Positions 28,681 through 42,698 of a DNA stretch of 64,000 bases are shown here, in pieces. Position numbers and translations under genes: made by a program. This DNA comes from Rhodopirellula baltica SH 1 (GTDB lineage: Bacteria > Planctomycetota > Planctomycetia > Pirellulales > Pirellulaceae), in assembly GCF_000196115.1 (NCBI RefSeq), contig NC_005027.1, positions 6,506,001-6,570,000 on the forward strand, given 5' to 3'. The first letter of the stretch is position 1, and each line of letters starts with the position of its first letter. The notes under the pieces were generated by a model, which saw nothing but the letters and a program-made list of their open reading frames with translations, was not told where the DNA came from and did no database searches.

Positions 28681-28883
28681 CAGTCGCGGAGCGACGGAAT
28701 CTGGCAGCCTTGGGTTTCAACCCAAGGTTGGGTTGAATCTCGATGGTGAGCAAGTCGCGGAGCGACGACAGCCGGGGACATGATGATCCCACCTGTCGCC
28801 ACTCCGCGGCTTTTCATTGGACGCACCTGCCGGGAACCTCGGGTTGAAACCCGAGGCTGACAAATGCCACCGCTCCGCGGTTG
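28681..28883 (+). repeat. Palindromic mosaic element B, copy 1
   Basis: The order of blocks is CAGTCGCGGAGCGACG; hairpin CCTTGGGTT-TC-AACCCAAGG (28708-28727); AAGTCGCGGAGCGACG with CAGCCGG; CCACCTGTCGCCACTCCGCG; hairpin CCTCGGGTT-GA-AACCCGAGG (28837-28856); GCTGACAAAT; CACCGCTCCGCGGTTG. The same blocks in the same order occur in reverse orientation at 42399-42604, while the linkers differ. It lies between the regulator gene start and the SHD1 gene stop. The rest of the 28507-28939 interval holds no recognised gene and presumably the regulator promoter. Confidence 0.85.
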
Positions 28884-28939
28884 GGTAGACCGAGGCAGCA
28901 CGCTAGGTGAGGGGCAACCCGGCGTCCTGAGGCTGATCG

Positions 28940-30673
28940 CTATTCCGTTACGACTTGGAATGGATTGGCGGCGGCTTCGGATTCCTTTTGGAATCGTTCC
29001 GCCAGGTCGGCGTCCTTCTTTGAGAGTGCTGTCACCGGGACTTCGATCGTTTTGTTGTCGGCGGACTTCAGGCGAAGCTTGCCATCCTTCACCGCCAGGA
29101 ACGATGCCTCGATTTTGAATTTCCCGGTTTTGTCCGTCCAGGTCCGGATGACATCCATTTCAGCTTGGGGATCTTCGTCGTCCATCTCATCCGGTTCATC
29201 GATCGCCACCTTGGGTTTTGGAGCCACACGCCGAGTTCGCGGTGCGGGCCGCGTGTCGACAGGTTGCTGAACCGTATCGGGTGGGTAACGCAACATCGAT
29301 ACATTGACGCGTTCGACTCGACCATGACCACCGACGGACTGCACCGAGACTTCGTTGCGAGCATGGATTTCTTTGACTTCGACCGCTTCGTAGCCGCTGA
29401 ATCGTTCTCGTGATTTGGCCAGAATCTGACCGACAACCAAACGGCTGGCCGTTGTGACTGGCCCACCGGTCCGCTTCACCGTCCCAATCCCGCGGCTGTA
29501 GTCGCGACGATCCTCTGCCATCTGCTTGAGCGATTCGTCGTAGCGGGCCGCAGCCGAATAAAAGGAGGATTTCCGATTATCCTTGGACATCTCGGCTCGC
29601 TGCAGAAGTGCCTGCGCGAGTTCGGGATCTTGGCGTTGATTCCTCGAGTTGAGCTCCATCATCGCGCGATGAGCGATCGTGAAGGAAGATTCGGGACCGA
29701 GAGCCTTGATCCATTCTTTGCGTTCAGCATCGGTGAAGGGGCGTGTGCGTTTGAGTTCAGCCTCCTTTGCCGCAGCGATTTTGGCGTTGCGTTCCTGCTG
29801 AGTCTCGCGAACCAAAGAGATCGACACGGGAACTTTGATTTCCACGCCATCGTCGACTTGGAAGATCACTCGATTGATTTGCAGTTGTTCATAGAAGCCA
29901 TCGTCTAAGTTGAAGAACGCGATGCCTTCACCTTGCATCTTCAGTGGTGGGTCGGATTCGGGAGCGGACAACTCGTATTGATGGTCAATCTTCATCCGGT
30001 TTCGAACCGCTGGATGAGCAACGTACTTCCATTTCTCGGTTGCGATGGAAAGTTTTTTATTGTTCAGGCCCGCGTGGCTGGCAAACAAAGGCGTCATTCC
30101 AAAGGGGCTGCTGACCCGGGCGATGGTGGTTGTGTCAGATTCGTTCCAGGTCACTGCGACATCGGCACCATTGTCCGCCGCTCGTTGATTGACGGGGATC
30201 GCATTGGCCGGAGGGAGTGGAACGATGGCAAGTTGGCCGAGCGTGCCGAGCAGCAATCCCATCATCTCATCCCGCTGCGCGACCTCGACGCTTCCGAGCG
30301 GTGTGATTCCCAGCAACGCCCCTCGGCAAGACACCGATTCCAGCGTTGGCAAAGGCGAATCGTTGCTGCTGCGGAAGAAGGATGACGAGCGAGAGTACGT
30401 GCCTTCTAGATGGCCGGTCACGTTCAGCTGAATCAATTCCGGCGTGGCGGATTTGACTTGATAAGTCAACGTGCCAGGGTATTTGCCCGCGTCTTTACCG
30501 ATCCCGATCTGAATGTTGATCTTGTAGGTGACCGTTTCGCCAACCTTCGAGCTGAAACGAACCGGTTCAGCGGCTGAGGCAGAAGCCGAAACCAGCAACG
30601 AGCCGGGGACCGCCACGCCAAATAACAGCATGCCGACCAGGAAGGTCAACGAACCATTCAATCGATGAGTCAT
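28940..30673 (-). CDS. Exported protein with C-terminal SHD1 domain
   Basis: The 577-residue protein has a signal peptide (FLVGMLLFGVAVPGSLLVSASASA). The N-terminal 300 residues look beta-rich (GETVTYKINIQIGIG, GTLTYQVKSATPELIQLNVT), suggesting a lipoprotein-like or lipid-binding fold, but I cannot name the family. A helical, charged region follows around residues 300-390. The C-terminal 60 residues match the SLA1 homology domain 1 (SHD1): RTWTDKTGKFKIEASFLAVK and TIEVPVTALSKKDADLAERF. In yeast SHD1 binds NPF-type peptides; in planctomycetes it occurs in many exported proteins of unknown role. The start at 30673 fits the signal peptide. Confidence 0.78.
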   Translation of the reverse strand: MTHRLNGSLTFLVGMLLFGVAVPGSLLVSASASAAEPVRFSSKVGETVTYKINIQIGIGKDAGKYPGTLTYQVKSATPELIQLNVTGHLEGTYSRSSSFFRSSNDSPLPTLESVSCRGALLGITPLGSVEVAQRDEMMGLLLGTLGQLAIVPLPPANAIPVNQRAADNGADVAVTWNESDTTTIARVSSPFGMTPLFASHAGLNNKKLSIATEKWKYVAHPAVRNRMKIDHQYELSAPESDPPLKMQGEGIAFFNLDDGFYEQLQINRVIFQVDDGVEIKVPVSISLVRETQQERNAKIAAAKEAELKRTRPFTDAERKEWIKALGPESSFTIAHRAMMELNSRNQRQDPELAQALLQRAEMSKDNRKSSFYSAAARYDESLKQMAEDRRDYSRGIGTVKRTGGPVTTASRLVVGQILAKSRERFSGYEAVEVKEIHARNEVSVQSVGGHGRVERVNVSMLRYPPDTVQQPVDTRPAPRTRRVAPKPKVAIDEPDEMDDEDPQAEMDVIRTWTDKTGKFKIEASFLAVKDGKLRLKSADNKTIEVPVTALSKKDADLAERFQKESEAAANPFQVVTE

Positions 30674-30742
30674 GTCGTCGTCGCCTGATGAAATGGGATG
30701 GAGGACCCCCATGTTAATGACTCGACGCATCCTCTGTGAACG

Positions 30743-30770
30743 GAAACAGCCGCTCAAAGGCGGCTGTTTC
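30743..30770 (-). terminator. Strong hairpin after carB
   Basis: GAAACAGCCGC (30743-30753) pairs perfectly with GCGGCTGTTTC (30760-30770), an 11-bp stem with a 6-base loop. It lies 21 bp beyond the carB stop. On the minus strand the stem is not followed by a clear T-run, although its last bases are T-rich (CTGTTTCCGTTC). It most likely ends the carB transcript. Confidence 0.65.
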
Positions 30771-30790
30771 TTGAAACGTTCACAATGCAA

Positions 30791-34042
<3,252 letters not shown>

Positions 34043-34280
34043 GGAAACGATCCCAAAAGAGGGCGGAGGGGCTCGAATGGCTGACGATTTGGTCGAGAGC
34101 CCACCGGCTGTGGGGGCTCAGGTTCGACGACGCCTGCCGTGAAAATTTCGGGAAGGATAACACGGTTTGCCCTCGGCGCAGAGGACCGGGGATCGGATCA
34201 AAATCGATTCGCCGAGAACTCTTGGTAGGATCCACCTTGCAGCCCCAGATTGGCGGCAAATTCGTCGGTAGGACGAATGT

Positions 34281-35348
34281 TCACATCGCGATGATCATTT
34301 CCAGAAACTCGTGTTCCGTCATGATTCTCAGGGGGGCTCCTTCGGCTGCCAGCTGTCGAGCGGTCGCCTCTTTGACGCTCATCGTGCGACTTGCCTGAAC
34401 CGTTCGCGAATCGGGGTCACCGACGACGACCAAGTCCGTTTTTCGCGAAACGCTGGATTGGCACTTTCCTCCGCAACGAGATGTCAGCATTTCAGCTTCC
34501 TCCCGCTGCAGCTTTTGAAGCACCCCGGTGAAGACCACTTTGCGTCCCTCGAGCGGTCGAATGAAGTCGGCACGAATCATCAATCGCTGCAAATCCACGC
34601 CGCTGTCGCTGATCCCGCAGGGACGGGGCGGCTCGATGGCGAACGAGGCGGATCCGGCCGTCGAGTTCGAAATGGTGGAACTAGTCATCGTCGATCCAGC
34701 GATCGCGACTTCGGGAGCCCGTGACGGCGAGCGACGCGGGGAAGATTTTCGTCGGGTCGATGCACGCCTGGACGTTGGCCCTTTCTTTCCCCAAGCACCT
34801 GCACTGCCCCGAGACAAGGAAAGCTTCGATTCCAAAGTCTCCAGGCTGGTCGCCCCCGAGTCTTCCGCCGCGGCCAAAGCGATCTTGGCACAAGCGATCG
34901 AATCTTCCAGAGCATCGTGGTGGCGGAACCGAATGCCCAACCAATCCGACAGTGGTTTCAACCCAAAGCGAGGTTGCTGGGGCCAAGTCCGACGGGCGAT
35001 CGCTCGCGTGCAACTGTATTGCATGTCGGGAACAGGATGGTCGTGCGATTCCAAACAAGCCATCAACACGCCGAGGTCAAAGCTGGCGTTGTGAGCGATC
35101 AAGCAATCATCGCCGAGCGTGGATTGGATCTCCGGCCACAACTCGCCGAACTCGGGTTCCTCCCGCACCATCCCGGGAGTGATGCCGTGGATCTGAATGT
35201 TGGCGGGTGAAAACACAAACGGTCGCGGGCGAATCAGCCAGCACGCCGAATCAACGATCTCTCCGCCGCGAACGCGAACCGCCGCCAATTGACAGGCACT
35301 GTCTGAGCGACGCGTCGCCGTTTCAAAATCGATCGCGGTGAAATCCAT
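34281..35348 (-). CDS. 3'-5' exonuclease (DnaQ-like) fused to a BRCT domain
   Basis: The 355-residue protein has a DEDDh exonuclease domain at 1-170: ExoI DFTAIDFETA with catalytic Asp and Glu, ExoII LIAHNASFDLGVL, and ExoIII RFRHHDALEDSIACAKI with the His/Asp pair. A basic, Ser-rich linker (GKKGPTSRRASTRRKSSPRR) leads to a BRCT domain at about 265-355 (LEGRKVVFTGVLQKLQREEA, SVSRKTDLVVVGDPDSRT). This pairing resembles the epsilon-like exonucleases of DNA polymerase III and repair nucleases; it is not the main DnaQ with certainty. The function would be proofreading or repair of DNA in the cytoplasm. The start is the ATG at 35348, right at the first conserved strand. Confidence 0.9.
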   Translation of the reverse strand: MDFTAIDFETATRRSDSACQLAAVRVRGGEIVDSACWLIRPRPFVFSPANIQIHGITPGMVREEPEFGELWPEIQSTLGDDCLIAHNASFDLGVLMACLESHDHPVPDMQYSCTRAIARRTWPQQPRFGLKPLSDWLGIRFRHHDALEDSIACAKIALAAAEDSGATSLETLESKLSLSRGSAGAWGKKGPTSRRASTRRKSSPRRSPSRAPEVAIAGSTMTSSTISNSTAGSASFAIEPPRPCGISDSGVDLQRLMIRADFIRPLEGRKVVFTGVLQKLQREEAEMLTSRCGGKCQSSVSRKTDLVVVGDPDSRTVQASRTMSVKEATARQLAAEGAPLRIMTEHEFLEMIIAM

Positions 35349-35454
35349 GACGCATTTCTAAGTCGGCTCGCTTTGACTTGTCAAACCCTGTGCGAAACGT
35401 TTGCTATTGGCGTTCTGATAGCGAATGCAATTTTTCTTCCGGTTTCTGTCTTTC

Positions 35455-35654
35455 TTCATCCCGGTAGGGATTTCAGATGGTAGCCGGGGGTTGCTGCGTA
35501 GCAGCGTACCCCTGGAAAACGAGCCCCAGAAAAACTCTCCATCCCGCCGTGGCCAAAGGCCACGGCGGGATGGAGAGTGGCGGCGTGGGGGCGTGTCCAT
35601 CGGTGGCGCTATCGCTTACCGACGGCTACCATCCGGCATCCCTACCGGGATGAA
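35455..35654. repeat. Nested palindromic element C with perfect 17-bp terminal inverted repeats
   Basis: The ends are TTCATCCCGGTAGGGAT (35455-35471) and ATCCCTACCGGGATGAA (35638-35654), exact inverted copies. Inside lies a second perfect pair, GATGGTAGCCG (35476) and CGGCTACCATC (35623). A smaller hairpin with GCTGC-GTA-GCAGC follows near 35488. The centre is a perfect 21-bp stem (35534-35554 with 35558-35578) and a 3-base AAA loop. The total length of 200 bp and the terminal repeats recall a MITE, but no target-site duplication was identified. It lies between the DUF1501 stop at 35757 and the exonuclease start at 35348. Confidence 0.85.
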
Positions 35655-35756
35655 AACCTGCGCAAACGCATGGCCACCACAAGCCCAAACATTTCGTAGT
35701 CCAGGCGAACGCCTTGACGGCTCAATCAATCAACACTCTCGAAAGAACCGAATTCA

Positions 35757-37253
35757 TCAAGCCAGGATGTCGTGGATGACGTGGGCTTCTTCCACGCCAG
35801 TCAATCGTTGATCGAGGCCGAGGAACGGGAACGTCAACCGTTCGTGATCGATTCCCAATTGGTGCAAAATCGTTGCGTTGAAATCTCGCACGTGGACTGG
35901 GTTTTCAACGACGTTGTAACTGAAGTCATCGGTGACGCCGTGCGTGATGCCGCCTTTGACACCACCGCCGGCCATCCAAGTCGTGAAGCAACGTGGATGG
36001 TGATCGCGTCCATAATCCTTGTGCGTCAGTTTGCCCTGGCAATACGTCGTGCGTCCAAATTCTCCCGCGAAAACGACCAGGGTGTCATCGAGCATTCCGC
36101 GTTGCCGCAAATCGCGAATCAAGGCGGCACATGGTTGATCAACATCGTAAGCTTGGCCACGAATCTTCTTCGGCAAGTGTGAATGGTGATCCCATCCGCG
36201 GTGAAACAGTTGCACAAATCGAACGTCGCGTTCGACCATTCGGCGTGCCATCAAGCAGTTGCGAGCGAACGAGCCGCTCTTGTGGACTTCCGGGCCGTAC
36301 ATCGCCAACGTGTCTTCGGTCTCTTGGCTCAAGTCGGTCAGTTCCGGCACCGAGGCTTGCATTCGAAACGCCATCTCTTGTTGAGCGATGGTCGTCAGGA
36401 TTTCTGGGTCACCGATTTGCTGCATGTGTTGGCGATTCAAATCCGTGACCAAGTCCAGCATCTTTTGTCGGCTTTCGCGGTTCACACCTTCCGGATTGGA
36501 AAGGAACAAAACCGGATCACCGGAAGGTTGGAACGAGACGCCTTGGTGTTTGGACGGCAGATAACCGGATCCCCACAATCGACTGTAGAGAGCTTGGATG
36601 TTGGCTTTGTCGCCGCTCCAGAAGGCGGAGTTAAGCACGATGAAGTCGGGCAGGTTTTCGTTCATCCGACCCAGGCCGTAGCTCAGCCAAGAACCCAAGC
36701 TCGCTTTGCCGGGGATTTCCGATCCGGTGCAGAACAGCGTTTTGCCCGGGTCGTGATTGATCGCGTCCGTGTGCGTGGATCGAATCAAGCAAATGTCATC
36801 GATCACGGTTCCGAGGTGAGGCAACAGTTCGCTGAGATGGATCCCGTTTTCGCCATGCCGCGAAAATTCGAACATCGATGGCGCGATGATTTGTTTCGTG
36901 CCGCGAGTCATCGCGGTGACTCGTTGCCCGTTGCTGACGCTGGGCGGCAGCGGTTGCTTGAACTGCTTGGCGAGCTCGGGTTTGTAATCGAACAAATCCA
37001 TTTGGCTGGGGGCACCCGCCATGAACAGAAAGATCACCCGCTTGGCTTTGGCGGGAAAATGCAGACCTTCCAACTCACCGGCCTTCAAGTCCGTTGCTTG
37101 CTTGTCAATCGATTTGGCTTCGTTGGCGTTAGCACGAGCGACGATTGATCCCAACGCGGTTGCTCCGAGTCCCATGCCGGATTGCTGCAAGAACTGACGT
37201 CGACCCGATAGGTTGGCCAGCGTTTGGAAAGCGGCGTTTTGCGAAGTGTTCAT
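35757..37253 (-). CDS. DUF1501 protein, Tat signal (copy 2)
   Basis: The 498 residues start with a twin-arginine signal ([20 protein letters not shown]). DUF1501 segments are [75 protein letters not shown] and [20 protein letters not shown], with the family's conserved Asp, Glu and His. The fold is that of the alkaline phosphatase superfamily and the reaction is unknown. It follows the cytochrome gene by 60 bp on the minus strand, so the gene order (cytochrome then DUF1501) is the same as in the other two modules. Confidence 0.92.
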   Translation of the reverse strand: MNTSQNAAFQTLANLSGRRQFLQQSGMGLGATALGSIVARANANEAKSIDKQATDLKAGELEGLHFPAKAKRVIFLFMAGAPSQMDLFDYKPELAKQFKQPLPPSVSNGQRVTAMTRGTKQIIAPSMFEFSRHGENGIHLSELLPHLGTVIDDICLIRSTHTDAINHDPGKTLFCTGSEIPGKASLGSWLSYGLGRMNENLPDFIVLNSAFWSGDKANIQALYSRLWGSGYLPSKHQGVSFQPSGDPVLFLSNPEGVNRESRQKMLDLVTDLNRQHMQQIGDPEILTTIAQQEMAFRMQASVPELTDLSQETEDTLAMYGPEVHKSGSFARNCLMARRMVERDVRFVQLFHRGWDHHSHLPKKIRGQAYDVDQPCAALIRDLRQRGMLDDTLVVFAGEFGRTTYCQGKLTHKDYGRDHHPRCFTTWMAGGGVKGGITHGVTDDFSYNVVENPVHVRDFNATILHQLGIDHERLTFPFLGLDQRLTGVEEAHVIHDILA

Positions 37254-37313
37254 GGCGAGGTCTGTGAAAGAATGGTTCGGATTCGTTGGCGGTTTGCAGT
37301 CGGGAAAGTGGCG

Positions 37314-39887
37314 TCATTCCCGCGTTCGAACACAATCCAAATTCAAGATGGAGTGAATCACCATAGTCCATGCGGCCAAACGAACCTGGTCGGGCGCGGA
37401 TGTCACGGACTGGACAACCGGATCCGTGCATCGTTGCACGAGTGCGGTGGCTTGGCCCGGTTGAGATTCATACAGCGATTGAAAGGTCTCGAGCGATCGC
37501 GACAACGATTCGAGAGCCGCATCGGTTGGCGGTCGCGAAGTGATGGTTTCGTAGGCAACGGCCAAACGTTTTTGATGGCCGCCGTCTTCGGCATTCAACG
37601 TTTCATCATCGAGCAATCGTTTGGCCAGCGTCGTCGATGCACTGAAGAACTGAGGTTCATTCATCAGCATGAGGGCCTGCAGCGGCGTGTTGGTTCGTTC
37701 GCGTCTGGCAATGCAACTGTCGCGGTTGGGTGCGTCAAAGATGGTCATCTGCGGCGGTGGCAAACCGCGTTTCCAGAACGTGTAGACGCTTCGACGAACG
37801 GCTTTCTCACCCGAGTCGGGGACGTAGCTGTTGGGGTACGAAGTTGGCATCGCAACGATCTTCCACAATCCTTCCGGTTGTGGTGGTTTGACACTTTTTC
37901 CGTACATCGTCGGGCTGAGCAGACCGCAAACGGAGAGCACTTGGTCGCGAATCACTTCTGCGTCGAGACGATAGCGAGAACCGCGAGCGAGCAATCGGTT
38001 CTGCGGGTCGGCGACAAAGGATTCTGGAGGGGCGATCGATGACTGCTGATAAGTTTCTGTGTTGACGATCGAACGCATCAAACCCTGCACATCCCAGCCA
38101 GAATCGATGAATTCGATGGCAAGGTGATCGAGCAATTGGGGATGCGACGGCAGTTGGCCTTGGGCGCCAAAGTCTTCGGATGTTTTGACCAGTCCGACGC
38201 CAAACAGTTGCTGCCAGAAACGATTGACAGCGACGCGGGCGGTCAGCGGGTTGGTTGGATCCACCATCCACTGCGCCAAATCCATGCGTGTTTTCGGCGT
38301 GTCGGGATCGTCGGCACCTGGTAGCGGTGGTAGGAACGAAGGCGTGTCGCGAGTGACGACTTCACCGGGGGCATCGTAGGCACCGCGGATCAGGATGTGA
38401 GCGGGACGAATTTCAGCTCGCTCTTTCATCACGAGCGTCGCGGGGACGTTCACTAGAACGCTGTCGCGTTCTTGGTTCAGCTTCGCGATCGCGGCTTGAA
38501 CCTGTTGCAGTTTTTGCTTGCGCTGTTCTGGTGATGTTTGGGGCTCGGCCCTCCCCTCGCTTCGCTCGACCCTCTCAGAGGGAGGGTGAAGTTTGGAAGC
38601 GTCGGGAGCTTGTTTGTCTGGTTCCGGTTTGGGTTGCAGGTCTTTCGCTTCCGTTTGCAGGCGAGCGATCTCGGCGCTGAGGCGTGTCAGCGTTTGGGAT
38701 TGTTCTTCCGTCGGGAATTCGATGTATGGCGGTTGCAGCCCGCGTTGAAAATCGGTGCCGCGACGGCCTCCGGTTTCGGGACCACCGTCGAAGTTGTTGA
38801 AGAACGCGTACAGCGAATAGAAATCCTTCTGCGAGATCGGATCGTATTTGTGGTCGTGGCAAACAGCACACTGCAGGGTCAGACCCATGAACGCCGTGCC
38901 GACCGCAGATACTCGATCGACGACATTCTTGACGAAGCTCTCTTCGGGCAAGGCTGTCCCGCGATCGATGATCAGGTGCAACCGGTTGAACCCTGACGCG
39001 GTCAATTGATCGACGCTGGGATCGGGATGCAGATCGCCGGCGATTTGATCGACAATGAACTGGTCAAACGGCAGGTTCTCGTTGAATGCACGAATCACCC
39101 AATCGCGATAAGGTGTCATCTCCCGGTAGTGATCGTGATGCATCCCGTTGGTGTCAGCGAACCGGACGAGGTCCAACCAGTACCTCGCCATGTGCTCGCC
39201 AAACGCAGGTTTCGCGATGATGCGATCCACTAAGTCTTGATAAGCGGTTTCGGAATCGTCGTTCAGGAACGCATCGATCTCTTCGGCGGTCGGCGGCAAT
39301 CCGGTCAGGTCCAGTGACAGACGGCGGATCAATGTTCGTCGATCGGCTCGGGGACGCGGGGTGAGTCCTTTGGATTCCATCTTGGAACTCACAAAGCGAT
39401 CGATCGGGGCATCCCACTCATCGTGCACCAGATCGGGCAATGGCGGTTTGCTCGGCGAGACAAATGCCCAGTGCGTTTCATAGGGAGCACCTTGCTCGAT
39501 CCACTGTTTCAGAATCGTGATCTGCTCGGGCTTCAGTGGCTTGTGCATGTCCGGCGGCGGCATGATCGAATCGGGATCTTCCGATTCGATCCGGACCAGC
39601 ACCTCGTCCAGATCGGCTTCGCCCTCGATATCCAGCCGGAATCCCGCTGCATTGTTGTTTTCGTCGGGGCCGTGACAGGCGAAACAATGGTTCGAAAGAA
39701 TCGGCCGCACGTCTTCTTGGAAAGAGACCTCATCCGCGTTTGCCGGCAAGACCGAGGCGAGAAGGAGCGTGAGGACGCTGAAACCGAGCGAAATCGGACT
39801 CGCCGCGGCGGAAACCACGGGGGAAAAAGACACAGGCATTCGCGAGGCGGGGGTGGGTGAGGAGCGAATTTGGAGGGCAAGTTCCAT
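37314..39887 (-). CDS. PSCyt1-DUF1549-DUF1553 diheme cytochrome protein (copy 2)
   Basis: The 857-residue protein has a signal region ([20 protein letters not shown]), then PSCyt1 with heme motif CFACH in [23 protein letters not shown]1549 with a second heme motif CAVCH in [20 protein letters not shown], and DUF1553 ([38 protein letters not shown]). The ATG at 39887 has GGAGGT 8 bases upstream, which decides the start. Between DUF1549 and DUF1553, at about 38536-38585, the coding sequence contains a GC-rich repeat-like insertion encoding [15 protein letters not shown]. The domains suggest periplasmic electron transfer to an unknown substrate. It diverges from thrS. Confidence 0.92.
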   Translation of the reverse strand: MELALQIRSSPTPASRMPVSFSPVVSAAASPISLGFSVLTLLLASVLPANADEVSFQEDVRPILSNHCFACHGPDENNNAAGFRLDIEGEADLDEVLVRIESEDPDSIMPPPDMHKPLKPEQITILKQWIEQGAPYETHWAFVSPSKPPLPDLVHDEWDAPIDRFVSSKMESKGLTPRPRADRRTLIRRLSLDLTGLPPTAEEIDAFLNDDSETAYQDLVDRIIAKPAFGEHMARYWLDLVRFADTNGMHHDHYREMTPYRDWVIRAFNENLPFDQFIVDQIAGDLHPDPSVDQLTASGFNRLHLIIDRGTALPEESFVKNVVDRVSAVGTAFMGLTLQCAVCHDHKYDPISQKDFYSLYAFFNNFDGGPETGGRRGTDFQRGLQPPYIEFPTEEQSQTLTRLSAEIARLQTEAKDLQPKPEPDKQAPDASKLHPPSERVERSEGRAEPQTSPEQRKQKLQQVQAAIAKLNQERDSVLVNVPATLVMKERAEIRPAHILIRGAYDAPGEVVTRDTPSFLPPLPGADDPDTPKTRMDLAQWMVDPTNPLTARVAVNRFWQQLFGVGLVKTSEDFGAQGQLPSHPQLLDHLAIEFIDSGWDVQGLMRSIVNTETYQQSSIAPPESFVADPQNRLLARGSRYRLDAEVIRDQVLSVCGLLSPTMYGKSVKPPQPEGLWKIVAMPTSYPNSYVPDSGEKAVRRSVYTFWKRGLPPPQMTIFDAPNRDSCIARRERTNTPLQALMLMNEPQFFSASTTLAKRLLDDETLNAEDGGHQKRLAVAYETITSRPPTDAALESLSRSLETFQSLYESQPGQATALVQRCTDPVVQSVTSAPDQVRLAAWTMVIHSILNLDCVRTRE

Positions 39888-40130
39888 TTTGGTCCACCTC
39901 CGGAGTCATCGCAACTGAATAGAGCTGTCTGCGTCGCGAAGTGCGGAGGAATGTCGCGACTTTGCTTTGTCGAGTCATGCCAGGGGTGGTTTTGTCGCCG
40001 AAAGGGCCGTGGAAACCCAAGGCGAACTCGAACTGAACTTCTGCTGTCCCCCCCTGAACCGCTATTCTTGGCAGTCGATTCGCGACTTCGTATCTCGCGA
40101 CCCATCCTTGTTCAGAAAGAAAATTGTCTG

Positions 40131-42362
40131 ATGTCCGCTGATTCCCCTTCGTCCCCCGCTTCTTCCCAGGCCGCCGAAGTTCAAGTCCGACTGCCGGACG
40201 GCTCGCTGAAAACCCAACCCGCTGACGCCACCGCGATGGATGTCGCGAAAGAGATCAGCGAAGGTCTTGCCCGCAGCGTCGTGGCCGCCGAAGTCGACGG
40301 CACCATTGTTGATTCATTCCGTCCTCTCGGCGAAATCGCTGACGATGAAAATGTGGTTCCGCTTCGTTTGCTGACCACGCGTGATGAATCGGCTCTCGAT
40401 GTGCTGCGTCACTCGGCCGCTCACGTGATGGCTCGCGCCATCATGCGAATCTACAAAGGCGTTTCGCTGGCGTTCGGTCCGACCACCTCGGGTGGTTTTT
40501 ATTACGATTTCGACATGCCAGAGAAAATCAGCGAAGACGATTTTCCAAAGATCGAAGCGGAAATCAAAAAGATCATCAAAGCCAAGGAACCGTTCGAACG
40601 TTTTGTGCTCGAACGTGACGAAGCCCGCAAACTTTGCGATGACCTCGATCAAGACTTGAAGGTTGAACACATCGAAACCGGTTTGGGCGATCAGGCCACG
40701 GTCAGCTTCTATCGTCAGGGCGAGTTCGTCGACCTTTGTCGCGGACCTCACATTCCTCACGCCGGCATGATCAAAGCGATCAAACTGCTGAGCGTTGCGG
40801 GCGCGTACTGGAAAGGCGACGCTTCGGGACGTCAGTTGCAACGCGTCTACGGAACCGCTTTCTTTGATAAGAAAGAGTTGGCCAGCTACCTCGAGCAGAT
40901 CGAAGAAGCCAAACGCCGTGACCACCGCGTGCTGGGCAAACAGCACGGTCTGTTCGCGATCAATCCTGAAGTCGGGCAAGGTTTGTGCTTGTGGTTGCCC
41001 AAGGGAGCTCGCGTTCGCGTCACGTTGGAAGACTTCTTGCGTCGCGAATTGCTTTCGCGTGGTTACGATCCGGTGTACAGCCCGCACATCGGTCGCGTGG
41101 AAATGTACGAAACCAGCGGCCACTTCCCTTACTACCGCGACAGCCAGTTTGCTCCGTTGTTCGGCAGCGAAGTCGGTGGATTGTTGGACGCGTGGAGCAC
41201 TCGGCTCGACAAAGATGATTTGTCCAAGGACGACGAAGACAAGTTGATCGCGGCGGCGGAAGTGTTTGGCGTCAAACTGCCCGATTACAAACCGTCGGCG
41301 TCCAACGACGCGAAAAAGGATGTGCTGCATCGCTGGCAATTGAATCACGAGCGTTATCTGCTCAAGCCAATGAACTGCCCTCACCACTGTCAAATCTTTG
41401 GTGCCCAGCCGCGATCGTATCGTCAGTTGCCGCTGCGGTTGTTTGAGTTCGGAACCGTTTACCGTCACGAGCAAACCGGCGAACTGAACGGGATGATGCG
41501 GGTGCGTGGTCTGACGCAAGACGACGCGCACATCTTCTGCACCGCCGATCAAGTCGAAGAAGAATTCCGTGCAACGATCGAGTTGACCAAGTTCGTGCTC
41601 GAGTCCGTTGGGCTGGATGATTACCGCGTGCAGTTGTCGCTGCGGGATCCGGACAGCAGCAAGTACGTCGGCAGCGAAGAGAACTGGGATCACGCCGAAG
41701 GTGCTCTGCGAGGTGTGCTGGAACAGTCCGGTTTGTCGTTCAACGAAGAGCCCGGTGAGGCAGCGTTCTACGGTCCCAAAGCGGACTTCATGGTTCGTGA
41801 CTGCATCGGTCGTTCGTGGCAGTTGGGAACGGTGCAGTTGGATTACAACCTGCCCGAACGCTTCAAGCTGGAATACAAAGGCAACGACAATGCGACTCAC
41901 CGCCCCGTGATGATCCACCGCGCACCGTTTGGTTCGCTGGAACGATTCACCGGGATGCTGATCGAGCATTTTGCTGGTGCGTTCCCGATGTGGTTGTCGC
42001 CCGAGCAGATTCGTGTGTTGCCGTTGTCGGACAAGTCCGTCGAATACGCGACCGCGGTGGCCAAGCAACTCGACGAAGCCGGGTTCAAAGTCACCGTCGA
42101 TGCATCCGATGGAAAGGTCCAAGCCAAGATTCGCAACGCCCAGATTGACTTGGTCAACTACATGGCCGTTGTGGGGCCAAAGGAAGCTGAGTCAGGACAG
42201 GTCGCGCTGCGTGACCGAATCGAAGGCGACCTCGGATCGATGCCGATCAAAGAAGCGATCGCGCGTCTGCAAAAAGAAGTCGAGACGCGTCAGGTCCGCC
42301 AAGCGGTCAAAGGCAGCACGGTGTCGATCGCCGAAACCGGCGGTGCCGCGACCGATTATTGA
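40131..42362 (+). CDS. thrS: Threonyl-tRNA synthetase
   Basis: ThrS charges tRNA-Thr. The 743 residues are about 100 more than E. coli ThrRS. TGS domain: [14 protein letters not shown]. Editing domain: HSAAH and CRGPH, with the zinc/editing His and Cys present. Catalytic core: [17 protein letters not shown], zinc Cys in KPMNCPHH, motif 2 (RHEQTGE), zinc His in TQDDAHIF, and [12 protein letters not shown] with the last zinc His. The anticodon domain starts near IRVLPLS. An extra stretch of about 57 residues (about 338-402) separates FPYYRD from YLLKPMNCP, and the usual PMNCPGH is PMNCPHH. The start is the ATG at 40131; no strong ribosome binding site precedes it. Confidence 0.96.
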   Translation: MSADSPSSPASSQAAEVQVRLPDGSLKTQPADATAMDVAKEISEGLARSVVAAEVDGTIVDSFRPLGEIADDENVVPLRLLTTRDESALDVLRHSAAHVMARAIMRIYKGVSLAFGPTTSGGFYYDFDMPEKISEDDFPKIEAEIKKIIKAKEPFERFVLERDEARKLCDDLDQDLKVEHIETGLGDQATVSFYRQGEFVDLCRGPHIPHAGMIKAIKLLSVAGAYWKGDASGRQLQRVYGTAFFDKKELASYLEQIEEAKRRDHRVLGKQHGLFAINPEVGQGLCLWLPKGARVRVTLEDFLRRELLSRGYDPVYSPHIGRVEMYETSGHFPYYRDSQFAPLFGSEVGGLLDAWSTRLDKDDLSKDDEDKLIAAAEVFGVKLPDYKPSASNDAKKDVLHRWQLNHERYLLKPMNCPHHCQIFGAQPRSYRQLPLRLFEFGTVYRHEQTGELNGMMRVRGLTQDDAHIFCTADQVEEEFRATIELTKFVLESVGLDDYRVQLSLRDPDSSKYVGSEENWDHAEGALRGVLEQSGLSFNEEPGEAAFYGPKADFMVRDCIGRSWQLGTVQLDYNLPERFKLEYKGNDNATHRPVMIHRAPFGSLERFTGMLIEHFAGAFPMWLSPEQIRVLPLSDKSVEYATAVAKQLDEAGFKVTVDASDGKVQAKIRNAQIDLVNYMAVVGPKEAESGQVALRDRIEGDLGSMPIKEAIARLQKEVETRQVRQAVKGSTVSIAETGGAATDY

Positions 42363-42398
42363 TCGCGGGTTTTCCGTCGCCGGCGGTCTCCGCGAATG

Positions 42399-42604
42399 CA
42401 ACCGCGGAGCGGTGAAATTTGTCAGCCTCGGGTTTCAACCCGAGGTTTGGAGTGGCAGCACGAATGCCGGCAAGCCGCGGAGTGGCGACAGGTGGTTGCG
42501 AGGTGTTTCCGGCTGCCGTCGCTCCGTGACTTGGGTGGCGCGGGTGGCGTCAAAAAACCTTGGGTTGAAACCCAAGGCTATTGGCTGTCGTCGCTCCGCG
42601 ACTG
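42399..42604 (-). repeat. Palindromic mosaic element B, copy 2
   Basis: Read on the minus strand this is the same block order as at 28681: CAGTCGCGGAGCGACG, CCTTGGGTT hairpin (42558-42577), AAGTCACGGAGCGACG with CAGCCGG, CCACCTGTCGCCACTCCGCG, CCTCGGGTT hairpin (42426-42445), GCTGACAAAT and CACCGCTCCGCGGTTG. It fills the interval between the converging thrS and M20 peptidase genes. No coding sequence is seen in 42363-42698. Confidence 0.85.
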
Positions 42605-42698
42605 GTTCTGCCGGATTCGTTCGTGCCTGATCTGATCGCGACCGATCGATCCGCGACTGGTTGTGCGGGGGACTGAACCGCGAATGCCACGTCCCACC

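Noticed and set aside
39900-40130. Possible T-box or other riboswitch upstream of thrS
   Set aside because: No T-box bulge sequence or terminator/antiterminator pair was seen in the 230 bp before the ATG.
40314-42122. A 602-codon frame on the minus strand opposite thrS
   Set aside because: It lies fully inside thrS, which has clear family motifs; the reverse frame has no recognisable domain.
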